From Haladaptatus halobius (GTDB lineage: Archaea > Halobacteriota > Halobacteria > Halobacteriales > Haladaptataceae): DNA of 64,000 bases. A program made the translations under genes and the position numbers. Positions 1 to 9,622 of the stretch are shown one piece after another; positions within the stretch are counted from its first letter, which is position 1, and each line of letters opens with the position of its first letter. The DNA lies in assembly GCF_020618475.1 (NCBI RefSeq), contig NZ_CP085335.1, positions 1,116,001-1,180,000 on the forward strand. Reading direction: 5' to 3'. Below the pieces are notes generated by a model that saw nothing but the letters and a program-made list of their open reading frames with translations, made no database searches and had not been told where the DNA came from.

Positions 1-204
1 CCTCGCATTAGTCAAGGCTATCCTGGAGTTCACAGCATCTCTTTCAGTACCTGGATCGGAATAACGCACATAATATATAGATTAATTATTTATGCAAATA
101 ATCACAGAGGTACTCAAATAAATCGGTTAGACCGAATATGAATTCCCCCATCACAATAAGAAATATATCGACTATTCTAAGTAACCGAAGGCAAAAGAGC
201 AAGT

Positions 205-456
205 ATGGTACTGTTGGCAGTCATCAAGACAGGGTTTGGCGTTGCTGGACTTCTTACGCTCCTCATTGCAGGGCATTGGGGAATTGTTAGACAAGATCAT
301 CGACGCGCACTGCGAATTGGCGCTTTCGTAATTCTGTGGCTCGCGGCAATGCTGCTCAACGGATGGCAGAATATTCTCACCATGGCGGTTGCAATGGGGA
401 CATTGGTCTTTGTTTGGTTTCTCACACAGCGTAATGCCGAATCTTCACCGCAGTAA
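205..456 (+). CDS. small integral membrane protein
   Basis: An 83-residue protein of unknown function. Three hydrophobic segments are visible, at about residues 9-24, 37-53 and 54-73, joined by short loops with an Arg/His-rich turn around residue 30, so most of the chain should lie in the membrane. The ATG follows an AT-rich stretch that could hold an archaeal promoter; no ribosome site is obvious. There is no clear operon partner. I do not recognise the family; the call rests on length, composition and an uninterrupted frame. Confidence 0.5.
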   Translation: MVLLAVIKTGFGVAGLLTLLIAGHWGIVRQDHRRALRIGAFVILWLAAMLLNGWQNILTMAVAMGTLVFVWFLTQRNAESSPQ

Positions 457-578
457 ACGGATTACGTAGTAAACCATAATCTACCACTGCTGACCGCCTT
501 TCGCGTCTGAAACTGAAGAACCCACAGGATAGTATGTAGATTGCCGTCAATGTCTGATAGAGTTAAAATAGAACATTC

Positions 579-932
579 TTATTCTACTGATTTATGTATA
601 ACATAGTGCTTTGTGGGCCAACTTATCTGTTTTAGATATCGAAATCCAATGGCAAATAATCCCTGGCCGCAAAACAGCAAGAAGAGCAGTTTAATAGGCA
701 CATCGTATTCTATTATTAAGTGGATGGCTACTAGACTTATAAGTATACCACCAATTGTAAACCACGACAACATTTTCACAGTTTGTTCAGAGAAAATGAA
801 TTCAGTGAAGCGAACTTTGTCTGAGCGCACAAGCGAATCCTCCCACTCTTCTTGATCAGACTCTTGGATTGGCATCCCTATGTTGCTATAGGGTATCGCA
901 CCATATGAATTCCGTGGCGTATTAGCAGTCAA
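579..932 (-). CDS. small two-helix membrane protein
   Basis: A 117-residue hypothetical protein. The first 50 residues are hydrophilic and acidic; two hydrophobic helices follow at about 54-73 and 80-98, then a short basic tail. The codon use is AT-richer than the core genes of this window, as elsewhere in the first 15 kb, which suits an accessory gene. An overlapping frame on the other strand is judged to be its shadow because it has no hydrophobic pattern. Function unknown. Confidence 0.45.
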   Translation of the reverse strand: MTANTPRNSYGAIPYSNIGMPIQESDQEEWEDSLVRSDKVRFTEFIFSEQTVKMLSWFTIGGILISLVAIHLIIEYDVPIKLLFLLFCGQGLFAIGFRYLKQISWPTKHYVIHKSVE

Positions 933-1175
933 GGCTTAGATATAGCATCATTAATTACTGAGAAGAATTCTAGAGCATCACCATGGTGAAGTACGTCATA
1001 CTAGCATAGATTGCCGAATAAGCTCCGTTCTTCCTCGTCGACTGCTTCTTTTTATTCGGTGCAGGAATCGAACAATGGCGTTCCTTTCATTGAGGTAGTC
1101 CGCAAATGATGCCATAATAAGCAGAGAGGAAGAAAACATCACAGCGTCTTCTTAGGTATCGTCTCTAATCTGCGT

Positions 1176-2516
1176 TCAATCTAGTTCTGTATCGGCAAGA
1201 AGTATAATGTTTTCCCGACCGATTGTGATTTTCTCTATCTGCCCATTATCTTCCATCTTCGAAAGGAGACGACTCACTTTCGATTTCGACCACTCGGTCT
1301 GCTTAATGATTTCACCTTGTGAAAGACAATCACCATTCTCGTGCAGGAGTTTGAGTACACGATCACTGTCAGTTACGATCTCCTCGGACGGAGGAGGTGA
1401 CGGCATATCTGAATTAGAGTCGTACTGCTGGTTATCGGATACAGGTGGAACCTCGTCAGTAGAAGAGCGTTGGTACATGAATACAGTCCCTGCTAGAAGT
1501 AACGCGAAACCAAGATACAAACCTCCCGCAACAAATGGGTTTGTAGCACTTGTTCCAAACTGACGCTCAAACCCATCGTCAAGACCATCATTATCGGTAT
1601 CAGCATCGGTTGGATCTGTCCCGATTTGGATCTCAGTGCTATCATCAAGCCCATCGCCGTCGGTATCGACAGCCAACGGATCTGTTCTTAGTCCGACTTC
1701 CCGTCCGTCGGCCAATCCATCGTTATCTGAATCGGGGTTTGTTGGATTCGTACCCAGATTCAGTTCAAAGAGATCTGTAAGCCCATCACTGTCTGTATCT
1801 GCTTTACTTGCGTTCGTCCCGAGTTCGTTCTCACGGCCATCTTTCAAGCTATCATCATCAGTATCCGGATCAGTTGGATCAGTTCCAGCTGAAATTTCTT
1901 CGCTATCACGAAGGCCATCATCGTCGGTATCAGCCTGTGTTGGGTCTGTTTGATACTCATCCACTTCCTCTTCATCCGTGAGACCATCCTCGTCTGTATC
2001 TGAGCCGTTGACGGCGGTTGCCCGTTCCAATTCTGCTTCGTTTGTTAACCCATCGTCGTCAATGTCACCGGTTTTAGTTAAGACATCTATTTCGGTCGTT
2101 TGCTCAGCGATAGACGTGTTATTGGACGAATTTGAGATCGTCGTCCTGACTGTTGTATTACCAGTCATATTTATCGGGATTCTATTGAAGGAAAAATTGA
2201 CTTGCCGTGTTGAATTTGGAGACAGTGAAACGTCTTTGCATGCAAGTGACTGAGTGGAGTTGTTCGTAGGCTTGCGCAACGATGTACAGACAGTATATAT
2301 TCCTGTTTTATTTCCAGTGTACAGAGAAACACTGAGATTATGTGGGTCAGACTGCCAAAGATGCGTGGAATCATATTCCCCATCAATAACTGCTTCTCCT
2401 GTGTATGATATTTCCTGAATAGCAAGCTGATTTCCAGAGGCTCCAATAATTGTCGGTGCACCACTAGTGGCTAGTAATAAACAGCTACAGAGTACAACGT
2501 GTGATCTGAGACTCAT
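1176..2516 (-). CDS. membrane-anchored protein with TSP3-type Ca-binding repeats and cytoplasmic winged helix
   Basis: A 446-residue protein. A signal-peptide-like N-terminus is followed by an extracellular region rich in Asn-X-Ser/Thr sites. About eight thrombospondin type-3-like repeats span residues 150-330, each with a DTDxDGLxD-type core of the sort that binds calcium. One transmembrane helix lies at about 335-355, then a Pro/Ser linker, then a winged helix-turn-helix at about 380-446 carrying SQGEIIKQTEWSKSKVSRLL. The layout (outside repeats, one helix, inside DNA-binding domain) suggests a one-component membrane regulator. That topology is known for several haloarchaeal wHTH proteins; ligand and targets are unknown. 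It stands alone on its strand. Confidence 0.8.
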   Translation of the reverse strand: MSLRSHVVLCSCLLLATSGAPTIIGASGNQLAIQEISYTGEAVIDGEYDSTHLWQSDPHNLSVSLYTGNKTGIYTVCTSLRKPTNNSTQSLACKDVSLSPNSTRQVNFSFNRIPINMTGNTTVRTTISNSSNNTSIAEQTTEIDVLTKTGDIDDDGLTNEAELERATAVNGSDTDEDGLTDEEEVDEYQTDPTQADTDDDGLRDSEEISAGTDPTDPDTDDDSLKDGRENELGTNASKADTDSDGLTDLFELNLGTNPTNPDSDNDGLADGREVGLRTDPLAVDTDGDGLDDSTEIQIGTDPTDADTDNDGLDDGFERQFGTSATNPFVAGGLYLGFALLLAGTVFMYQRSSTDEVPPVSDNQQYDSNSDMPSPPPSEEIVTDSDRVLKLLHENGDCLSQGEIIKQTEWSKSKVSRLLSKMEDNGQIEKITIGRENIILLADTELD

Positions 2517-2663
2517 TCTGAGTTGCTATGGCGTGTTCTTCAAATCCATACGTATTTTTTGTTCCGACTAGTGCTTACTATAGCACCTTTAACGAGATGC
2601 CGTATCACTATCAGGAAGGGCTAAGTACTACCGTCTGCAAAACCTTTGGAGAAGTTCGACCGC

Positions 2664-2848
2664 TTAGTAATCAACGTACTCTTTCTTCTGTGGCCGCGTG
2701 AGGATCATTATTATCTCCTGTACGGGTTTCCTCAATTCCAAAGACGGTGCGACTTCATTCAACAAGATTTTCCCTTCGTGAGACATCCGCCACCCTTGAG
2801 TAGTTTGGCATGAACCGTTCTCAATAGGCAGTGTTTCAATAGGGTCAC
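2664..2848 (-). pseudogene. unidentified coding remnant (3' end of a gene)
   Basis: On the minus strand one frame reads cleanly for about 61 codons to a TAA at 2664-2666, ending KKEYVDY, with haloarchaeal-looking composition. It has no start codon and begins just after stops at the right edge, next to a transposase remnant. It looks like the C-terminal part of a gene whose 5' end was lost, perhaps a regulator. I do not recognise it. Confidence 0.35.
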
Positions 2849-2874
2849 TGCGTCACTAAAGAAGCATCAGATCC

Positions 2875-3243
2875 GCTGTAGACGTATTTCGGCAGGTCAC
2901 CGTCGGCGAAACCGCAATGAAGATAGGCACTAAGCAGTATTGGATTTACGCCACGATCTACGTCGAGACGAAACTGTTACTTGGTATGGCGATTCAGGAT
3001 TGACGTGGAACAGATCCGATAGCTGAGTTTCTCGGCTAGCTGGCCAAGAATTACGATCGCACACACGATAACGCGAACCGATGATGAGCTCTCCCATCAC
3101 CGCTTAACCACCAAGAGCGGGAATTTCTCGATCAAATACTTGCAAGGCTCCGTCGTCCGAACGCGTGATGAGTTCCACCAGTTCTGCGAGATTGCGCTTA
3201 TAGCTTGCATTCACAACGTCGAATGGGCGATAGACGAGTGAAT
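2875..3243 (+). pseudogene. degenerate transposase remnant
   Basis: The plus strand carries a broken reading that includes VGETAMKIGTKQYWIYA and, after two in-frame stops, RGTDPIAEFL. This resembles the DDE core of haloarchaeal IS6/ISH-type transposases. A frame change follows, then an open stretch ending ACIHNVEWAIDE before a TGA. There is no start codon and several stops, so this is a dead insertion sequence. I see no terminal inverted repeats. Confidence 0.5.
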
Positions 3244-3351
3244 ACACCAGAACTTATTGGATTCAATTGAGCCGATTCGGCCAGAAGATGCGACAGGATC
3301 TACCGAATTACTTAACCAATTGGAGTATGAGTATATTGATCACGAAATTCA

Positions 3352-4032
3352 ATGGTAACTGACCTCCTTACTACCAGTATTGTCGTGCTAGCGATAGGGA
3401 TTGGAGTGGCGTTCACGTACTTCGGCTACTCATTCGTGACGCGATTCACGTCGCTCCTTGGTGGGCTGGGCGGTGCGCTAGTCGGTAGTTTCGCCGCCCG
3501 GCTTTTCATTTCGTTCACGTTCGGCACTCCTTCCGCCTTGGACTTACTTCTCGTCTCGTTCGGTGGCGCTATCGTTGGCGGCATCGTAGGTAGCTATGTC
3601 GCCCTCTCGCTCCAGCGAGTTGCCATCATCGGAACCAGTTTCATCATCTCCTCGTCCCTCCTTTACTGGTTAATGACTCACCCAAAACAGACTGGCACAA
3701 TTCCCTCTCTGTCACTCATCTCCGAGTCATTTCATCCACTTATCACTTCAATTCTCTTCGGTGGACTTGTGAGTATTCTTGTCTGGAAGTTCTACTTTCT
3801 GTTTTTGGCCGGTGCGACGAGTCTCCTTGGAGCGAGCCTCCTCCAGCAGTTTGCTCTCCATTGGAGTACACTACTTCCGATTTTTCAGGATAATACTTGG
3901 ACGACTCTCGGGACGAGCCAGGTACTCTGGCTTCTACTTCTTGGATCGGGAATCATCGTTCAGTATCGACGATACCGTGGTATCAGCCCACACCAATCTC
4001 TCCGCCGCATAAACCCTCACCGACTGCGCTAA
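3352..4032 (+). CDS. multi-pass membrane protein (possibly DUF4203-like)
   Basis: A 226-residue, strongly hydrophobic protein with about seven predicted helices and glycine-rich turns such as LLGGLGGALVG and GGAIVGGIVG. Only the last 20 residues are basic and soluble. Gly-rich helical hairpins of this type occur in DUF4203/TMEM198-like proteins, but the match is by general pattern only. The ATG lies just after the transposase remnant region. No linked genes; transport or stress roles cannot be assigned. Confidence 0.6.
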   Translation: MVTDLLTTSIVVLAIGIGVAFTYFGYSFVTRFTSLLGGLGGALVGSFAARLFISFTFGTPSALDLLLVSFGGAIVGGIVGSYVALSLQRVAIIGTSFIISSSLLYWLMTHPKQTGTIPSLSLISESFHPLITSILFGGLVSILVWKFYFLFLAGATSLLGASLLQQFALHWSTLLPIFQDNTWTTLGTSQVLWLLLLGSGIIVQYRRYRGISPHQSLRRINPHRLR

Positions 4033-4327
4033 CCCTATCTTGTCTAGTTTGATATTCGTACTCCAAGAATGCCAATATGGATCTGCAGATATTTTGAGCT
4101 AATATTGGATAAATCATTATCAAAATTTTGATATTACCTCTTCGCGTTAGTCATATCTGCCGTTGTCGGGTTAAGATGCCATAGGGGTCACATCCATGTT
4201 TCCCGATCCGTGGCCAAGCGTGCCTATGGGAGATCAATGACGAGCGGGCAAATGCGACCGAAATCAGCCAGAATTCACTTGTTTTAGTATCCGATCCTTA
4301 CAAGTTCACCCATGATAATGAGAGACC

Positions 4328-5668
4328 ATGGTAGATTTGATTTCCGTGGGCGGGTTGCTCCTTGCCTTCTTCCTCGTCGTCATGAACGGGATATTCGTGG
4401 CCGCCGAATTCGCCTTCGTGAAAGTCCGGCCGACCCGGGTGAATACACTCGTCGAACGAGGGAAGCCCGGTGCGGGCCTGGTGCAGGATGCTATCCAGAA
4501 CCTGGATGGCTATCTTGCAGTCAGTCAGCTTGGGATTACGCTCTCCTCACTCGGTCTCGGGTGGATCGGTGAACCAGCTGTAGCAGCGCTCATCGAACCC
4601 GTTCTCGGTCAGGTGCTGCCCGCGGGAACGATTCATCTTGTCGCGTTCGCGCTGGGATTTGGCTTCATTACGTTTCTCCACGTCGTGTTCGGTGAACTCG
4701 CACCGAAGACGTTCGCCATCCAGGAGGCAGAACGGGTGGCGATCTTCGTTGCTCCGCTCATGAAATTCTTCTATTACGCGTTCGTGCCGGGCATCATCAT
4801 CTTCAACGGCACTGCGAACTACTTCACCAGTCTCGTCGGTGTCTCGCCTGCGTCCGAAGGCGAAGAAACCCACTCTGAGGAGGAAATTCGGATGATCCTC
4901 ACCCGCTCGGAGGAGACGGGGCACATCGACCTTGACGAGGTCGAGATGATCGAGAGCGTCTTCGAACTCGGGGATACGATCGCCCGTGAGATCATGGTTC
5001 CGCGCCCGGACGTGGAAACCGTGACGGCCCCCATGTCACTCTCTGATCTCCGGTCAGTTGCCGCCAACGGAACCTACACCCGCTATATCGTGCTCGACGA
5101 GGACGGAGAACAACCGGTTGGGTTCGTCCACGCAAAAGACATTCTTCAGGCGAGCGAAAACGAAACGGGTCACGATGGCCCGATCACTGCTCGTGACCTC
5201 GCACGAGATGTCCTCGTGGTCCCAGAGACGCGACGGATTGACGCGATTCTCGCCGAGTTTCAGACGCATGGTGGGGGACAGATAGCCGTGGTGATCGACG
5301 AATGGGGTGTCTTCGAGGGAATCGTGACCATCGAGGATATCCTCGAGGAGATCGTGGGTGACATTCGAGACGAATTTGACACGGCACCACAGGGCCCCGC
5401 TATCGCGAAACGAGACGACGAAACGTACGTCGTCGACGGCGGAGTACCAGTCCAAGAGGTGAACGAACGGCTCGACACCAAGTTCGAGACGGACGAGGTC
5501 GAGACGATCGGGGGATTCGTCTTCAGCCATCTCGGGAGAGAACCCGAGGTGGATGATCAGATCGAACACCACGGATATATCCTTCGAGTCGATGCCATAG
5601 ACAATGCTCGAATTGAACGTCTCGTCATCCAACCGGCAAAACCGTCCCAAGAGACCTCTGGCGAGTAG
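4328..5668 (+). CDS. CNNM/CorC (hemolysin C-type) domain protein with CBS pair
   Basis: A 446-residue protein of the CNNM (DUF21) / CorC family, implicated in divalent cation (Mg/Co) export or homeostasis. An N-terminal DUF21 membrane domain covers about residues 1-195, with conserved FVAAEFAFVKVR and SQLGITLSSLGLGW. A tandem CBS domain follows at about 210-330 (MVPRPDVETV; IDEWGVFEGIVTIED), then a CorC/HlyC domain at about 345-430. The length is normal. The ATG follows AGAGACC and is preferred because the DUF21 helix starts at once. It is monocistronic, with higher GC than its neighbours. Confidence 0.9.
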   Translation: MVDLISVGGLLLAFFLVVMNGIFVAAEFAFVKVRPTRVNTLVERGKPGAGLVQDAIQNLDGYLAVSQLGITLSSLGLGWIGEPAVAALIEPVLGQVLPAGTIHLVAFALGFGFITFLHVVFGELAPKTFAIQEAERVAIFVAPLMKFFYYAFVPGIIIFNGTANYFTSLVGVSPASEGEETHSEEEIRMILTRSEETGHIDLDEVEMIESVFELGDTIAREIMVPRPDVETVTAPMSLSDLRSVAANGTYTRYIVLDEDGEQPVGFVHAKDILQASENETGHDGPITARDLARDVLVVPETRRIDAILAEFQTHGGGQIAVVIDEWGVFEGIVTIEDILEEIVGDIRDEFDTAPQGPAIAKRDDETYVVDGGVPVQEVNERLDTKFETDEVETIGGFVFSHLGREPEVDDQIEHHGYILRVDAIDNARIERLVIQPAKPSQETSGE

Positions 5669-5964
5669 CTAGGCTCACTCGCGATCCAGAAAAACACGTA
5701 CTTCCTCGTGTTTTGCCACTATGCCGACAAACAACAAGCAGGAATCCTCGTTGACAGCTCTCCAGTGTAGTCATGAGGTTCGATACAGCGTCGGTTCAAT
5801 GGATTTCATAGCATAAATCAATGGCATAGGATAGTTCTATGGCATCCTCTTTTGTGAGGTATGTGCTTCTGCCAGTCTCTCGTGCATTGGGGGAACCAGA
5901 CTCAATTCTGTAGACACTGTTGTATTCACAGTTTCGGAGGATGGCGTAGTTGGTAGTCAGGGAT
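5669..5964. other. intergenic stretch with a short coding-like remnant
   Basis: No intact gene. On the minus strand, 5805-5960 is open for about 50 codons to a TGA, reading YAILRNCEYN and similar, but has no start codon. The stretch coding YAILR closely matches, at DNA level, one in another remnant at about 16490-16510, which suggests both come from the same degraded family. Family unknown. Confidence 0.3.
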
Positions 5965-6423
5965 TCAGTTTTCTAGTTTTGTTCCAGCGCCCCTGCTCAC
6001 GGTTAACACGGGTATATCGGCGTGCCGAACGACTGTTTCGGTTACGCTCCCCCTCAGCGCACGTTTAACGCCTGTTCTGCCGTGCGTTCCCATGACGATG
6101 AGATCGATGTCGTGTTCGTCTGCATATGCGAGGATAGCATCCTGAGGGATTCCTCGGCGAACGGCTGTTTTCGTTTCGATACCGATATCATCGGCTTGCG
6201 CCGCAATTTCTGTCGTGGAGCGTTCGCCTTCTTTCTCGAACTGTTCCATGAGGTCGTACCACCAGCCAATCCCTCCGCCGAATTCAACAAACGGCTGTTG
6301 TTCTTTTACTACGTAAAGTACATGGATTGTAGCACCGTGGGTTTGAGCAATCTCAAATCCCGTCTCGGCGGCCGGAAAAACTTCCTCGCTGCCGTCAGTC
6401 GGAATGAGTATTTGGTTGAACAT
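5965..6423 (-). CDS. universal stress protein (UspA family)
   Basis: A 152-residue single-domain Usp protein of normal length. It starts MFNQILIPTDGSEE, the standard first strand with a nucleotide-contacting Asp, and carries the ATP-binding signature GTHGRTGVKRALRGSV near residue 115, before the closing strand IPVLTVSR. Such proteins bind ATP and act in stress responses; the specific role is unknown. It is monocistronic and reads away from the CorC-type gene. Confidence 0.9.
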   Translation of the reverse strand: MFNQILIPTDGSEEVFPAAETGFEIAQTHGATIHVLYVVKEQQPFVEFGGGIGWWYDLMEQFEKEGERSTTEIAAQADDIGIETKTAVRRGIPQDAILAYADEHDIDLIVMGTHGRTGVKRALRGSVTETVVRHADIPVLTVSRGAGTKLEN

Positions 6424-6712
6424 GCTCGGCTACTCCCTAGACTATGTTAGTGAGTACCATATAAGATAATGATGGTTTCCGCGATTTATCGATTCTTTTA
6501 GCAGGACTGTCGCGCCATCAGGTGTTTGGGGAGGATAAACAGAGCAGATATCGGCCCCCGGACGTGATCACGTTCGTCTATCCGATTACCGCGACGATTC
6601 AAGACTTTCTAGACGACGGTGAATACAGTGTTGAGGAGCTCAATTGCGATGTACCATGCCTAGTTCAAATCCGTCATAAATTATCCCCTCCTCATACATG
6701 TATAAGAATTTA

Positions 6713-6890
6713 TTAATGGCCTTTGTTCTTAAATAGTTCCTGAGCGAGTTCTCTCGGTGAGTACTTGTACCACGTTCCGTGGAGCACCCAGTGACTCAAT
6801 TCTATCGAAAGAAGAATCGGGTACGCAAACACCCTACTGAGGAGGACTGTCAAACCCTGTTTGGTCTTTTCTCGATGTTTAGCAGTCATT
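6713..6890 (-). pseudogene. small hypothetical gene broken by a frameshift
   Basis: From an ATG at 6890 the minus strand opens MTAKHREKTKQG and then meets a TAG. A frame offset by one continues cleanly as VFAYPILLSIELSHWVLHG to a TAA at 6713. Read together they make a 59-residue basic/hydrophobic protein, so one base seems lost or gained near 6843. I do not recognise it. It sits directly downstream of the broken sugar transferase on the same strand. Confidence 0.3.
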
Positions 6891-6914
6891 ATTGAATACC
6901 CTCATTGGTTCTTT

Positions 6915-7918
6915 TTACTCCCTTAAAAATGGCCGTGCTATATCGACTACTTGCCATATTTGCCGGACGACGATCTTCAGATCAAACCAAAACGATGGCG
7001 CTGGATATACTCAAGATCGTACCGGAGTTTCGTCACAGGATCAGTGCTCTTGACATCATAAATTTGTGCTAAACCAGTCAATCCAGGCTTGACAAACCAC
7101 CGTTTGCGCCATATATCAGTCTCAACCTCTAGTAACGGCTCTTTATCGATCCAGACTGCCTGTGGGCCAACAACGCTCATCTCTCCGGTCAGGATCGTCC
7201 AGAGTTGTGGAATTTCGTCCAGATGTGTCTTCCGTAGCACTCGTCCAATGCGTGTGATGCGGTCTATCTCTTCATCCTCCTCGGGCGTTGCCGACTCGCT
7301 ATCTGGTAACATCGTCTGGAATTTGTATACTGGGAATGTCTCTCCGAGGATAGTTGTCCGCTTTTGACTGTAGAATATTGATCCAGAACTATCAATCGCT
7401 ATTGCTATTCCAATAATGAGAATAAATGGTGTGAAGAATAACAGGCTGACGGTAGCAAAGAAGATATCGAAGATTCGTTTACAGACGTGATCCTGCCAAT
7501 CCCAAGGATTAAGATCAATTTTGACGAAGTTCTTGTTCTCCGTTGTTGACGCCGTGATAACACAATCAACGTGCTGGTGATGTGCCATTGCAGTTACACC
7601 GTGCTCGTAGCAGGCATTGAGCGCACCAAAAAATTCGGCCCGATCAGATGTAGAGAAGGCGAGAAATACAGTATCAATATCATACTGAATTAATATCTCA
7701 TTTAGACGTGAAAGACCGCCGAGTTGGTTAACTTCTGGTAACGGTTGTTCAGTGCCACCGTCGGCGATGGCCACCTCTTGATCACCAGAAAACCTGTTCG
7801 CCGAACTTGGGGGTGAGACGTATCCCACGATAGGGCTATCGATGAGAGTGAGGGCCACGAGATCTATTCCAAGAATGTATACGGTGTCTAGTGCGATTCG
7901 TATCAGGGCCAGCGGGCG
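6915..7918 (-). pseudogene. broken sugar transferase (polyprenyl-phosphate glycosyl-1-phosphate transferase)
   Basis: Remnant of a bacterial-type sugar transferase (PF02397), which starts exopolysaccharide or glycan synthesis on a lipid carrier at the membrane. Visible are a central membrane helix, KRIFDIFFATVSL, KTHLDEIPQLWTILTGEMS and the VKPGLTGLAQI block. The usual N-terminal membrane helices are absent: the frame opens after a stop at 7919-7921 with no ATG, and GTG at 7858 is the first plausible start. Near 6995-6997 one base is missing; the other frame then supplies the expected ending (SFWFDLKIVVRQIWQVV) to a stop at 6915. Both ends are therefore damaged. Confidence 0.7.
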
Positions 7919-8056
7919 TTACCATCATCGCCCCATGACGTTTCACTTTTACAGATAAAAGATGCAATCCCGTGTTCTCAGACGCTAGTAGCTCATACTA
8001 ACCAGTGATTGCCGCTGTTTTATACGGGATAAGAGAGTAGACGCGCCTGCCTGTGA

Positions 8057-8218
8057 ATGAAAAGTAGCAGGCAAAGAGGTATGCCACGCAAATCCTACCC
8101 AGGATTATCCGTGGCGCTCATCACCGCCGGCGCGACTATCGTCGCCAGTCAACAACAGGTTGGCTGGCTACTCGTCACTGCTGAGCTGTGGTGGGCAAAA
8201 CGGGATCGGGCTGAGTGA
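8057..8218 (+). CDS. putative small membrane protein
   Basis: A 53-codon ORF from ATG at 8057 to TGA at 8216-8218. It has a basic N-terminus (MKSSRQRGMPRKS), one hydrophobic helix (LSVALITAGATIVA) and a charged end. The basic-then-hydrophobic layout is typical of haloarchaeal miniproteins, but I know no homologue, so it could be chance. Confidence 0.3.
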   Translation: MKSSRQRGMPRKSYPGLSVALITAGATIVASQQQVGWLLVTAELWWAKRDRAE

Positions 8219-8674
8219 CGTCGGTTCCAAGGAAGCACTAAACCCGATTACCTCGTATTTGTTTACGACGCCGACCAGCGTGTGGTCGACAAGTGAGCCT
8301 ACAGTAGAGAGGTTCATCAGTTTTTCGTCGGATCGTTGGATCACAACGATCGAAGTATGGGGAGGGTATGGTACCGTTCGGCTGACGCACGGAAGGTGTG
8401 TGACCGAACTGTGGCCTCCCCACTGTGCGGTGTGTGCTCTATCCACATGAATTCTTGGAGACACTGCTCTCTTCTATACTAAGCGTCAGTCGTTCCCTCC
8501 GTGACGATAGAGCGTGTCGATTGAGCAACTGGTTGGCGTCGTGTATACGTAATCGTCGGGGTGTCTTGCCCTCTCTCGAATAGATTTATTTCTATCCTAT
8601 ATAGAATGATTTATCAGAGGGGTTATTACGGTTAGCCCAGTAGCGGACAGCGACGTAGTGAGAAGATAACGCAC
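8219..8674. other. 456-bp stretch without a supported gene
   Basis: Overlapping frames on both strands are open here, but none has a recognisable motif. One plus frame shows coding-like composition across a single in-frame TGA near 8295, so this may be the wreck of a gene. An AT-rich segment at 8580-8625 probably holds the promoter of the HalOD1 gene downstream. Confidence 0.3.
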
Positions 8675-8965
8675 ATGGAATCAGAGAACAACTCACGCCG
8701 AACCGGCGGAACACGACCAGGGTGGCACAACGACCAATCACTTGCGACAGCCATTGTGGAGCGAGTCACTGCGCAGGAGGATAGCTTAGGTGACGATCTC
8801 AAGCCACTCTATGAGTCTATCGATCCCGATGCACTCAATGCACTCTTTGCTCCCTGCACTGATGGAAGTGACCGACCCGGTGGACAGGTCACGTTTACCT
8901 ATGCTGGATATGAAGTAACGGTTACCAGTAATTACGGAATTGAAATCAATCCACTCGACAGATAA
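8675..8965 (+). CDS. HalOD1 output domain protein
   Basis: A 96-residue protein made almost wholly of a HalOD1 domain, a small haloarchaeal output domain found alone or after response-regulator receivers. Recognised from the pattern LATAIVERVTAQE, the central PLYESIDPDALNALF and the closing GGQVTFTYAGYEVTVTS. No receiver or membrane part is present, so any signal input must come from a partner. It stands alone, with a broken small gene convergent to it. Confidence 0.8.
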   Translation: MESENNSRRTGGTRPGWHNDQSLATAIVERVTAQEDSLGDDLKPLYESIDPDALNALFAPCTDGSDRPGGQVTFTYAGYEVTVTSNYGIEINPLDR

Positions 8966-8988
8966 AGCGAGTAGTGCCGTCGACTCAA

Positions 8989-9188
8989 CTACTCCTCATC
9001 GGTTTCTTCAGTCTCAAACGTAATCGCGACCGGTCGCAGCGATTATCACTGAATACATTCATGAGTTCGTCATCAATATCGTCGATCTGTCCGTTGATGG
9101 AGAAGGCGATTTGATCCCCCTCAGTTGAAATCCCCACGTCGGTTAGTACAAGATCATCCCCGTCCTGAAGTCGCACCGTGTACTCCAT
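8989..9188 (-). pseudogene. small hypothetical protein, frameshifted near its C-terminus
   Basis: From ATG 9188 the frame reads MEYTVRLQDGDDLVLTDVG through a beta-rich small domain to about residue 52. It then becomes Arg-rich and ends at an out-of-place stop at 8985. In the neighbouring frame the same DNA reads VAITFETEETDEE and stops at 8989, an acidic ending that fits the rest. A one-base deletion between about 9035 and 9060 explains this. A perfect 12-bp palindrome (GCGACCGGTCGC) lies at 9026-9037, beside the break. Function unknown. Confidence 0.5.
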
Positions 9189-9526
9189 AAGGAAGATAGT
9201 TTACCATCGTCTCTTCTCTCTGTCGGTGGCTGTCTTCGAAGCGCTGGTGAGTGACCGTCCAGTCCGTATGGGTATTCTTGTGGAGGAAGTCGAGAGAGCT
9301 GTCGGAACGGGCGGTACACCCCTCGATAATTTCTGACGTTCGATGGCTCGCGCATCGATTACAGCGGCACTCCCGGGGCAGTTCTACTTCCGCTTAGTAA
9401 ATTATGCGGCAGTACCAAAGACACCACCGCTTCCAGTGTAAAACGCCGATACAAGCCTTCTAACGTACGTTATTGGCCCTTTGGATATCTACAAATTGCA
9501 TGCCGCTACATTAAACTCGTCGTGCG

Positions 9527-9622
9527 GAAGATGAGACTACACCGGCTATAGCGTCCCCAGAATGCACGATTTTAGCCAATCCACCCTTCTGCAAGCGCTT
9601 CAAACTGAACCTCAGAAGCCGT
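9527..9622 (+). repeat. diverged repeat, copy 1 (partial)
   Basis: About 96 bp, starting GAAGATGAGACTACA, that align with 13139-13236. Similarity ends at about 9622, where solute-binding protein coding sequence begins. The repeat supplies the apparent start codon of the downstream fragment. Its nature is unknown; it may be an insertion-sequence end or a recurring junction element. Confidence 0.5.

Noticed and set aside
6522..6716. A 64-codon plus ORF before the broken small gene
   Set aside because: The interior looks slightly coding-like, but it has no motif, no promoter and an AT-rich end; too weak to annotate.
8168..8464. Overlapping 96-98 codon frames on both strands
   Set aside because: Neither has a recognisable domain or consistent codon use, and they shadow each other.
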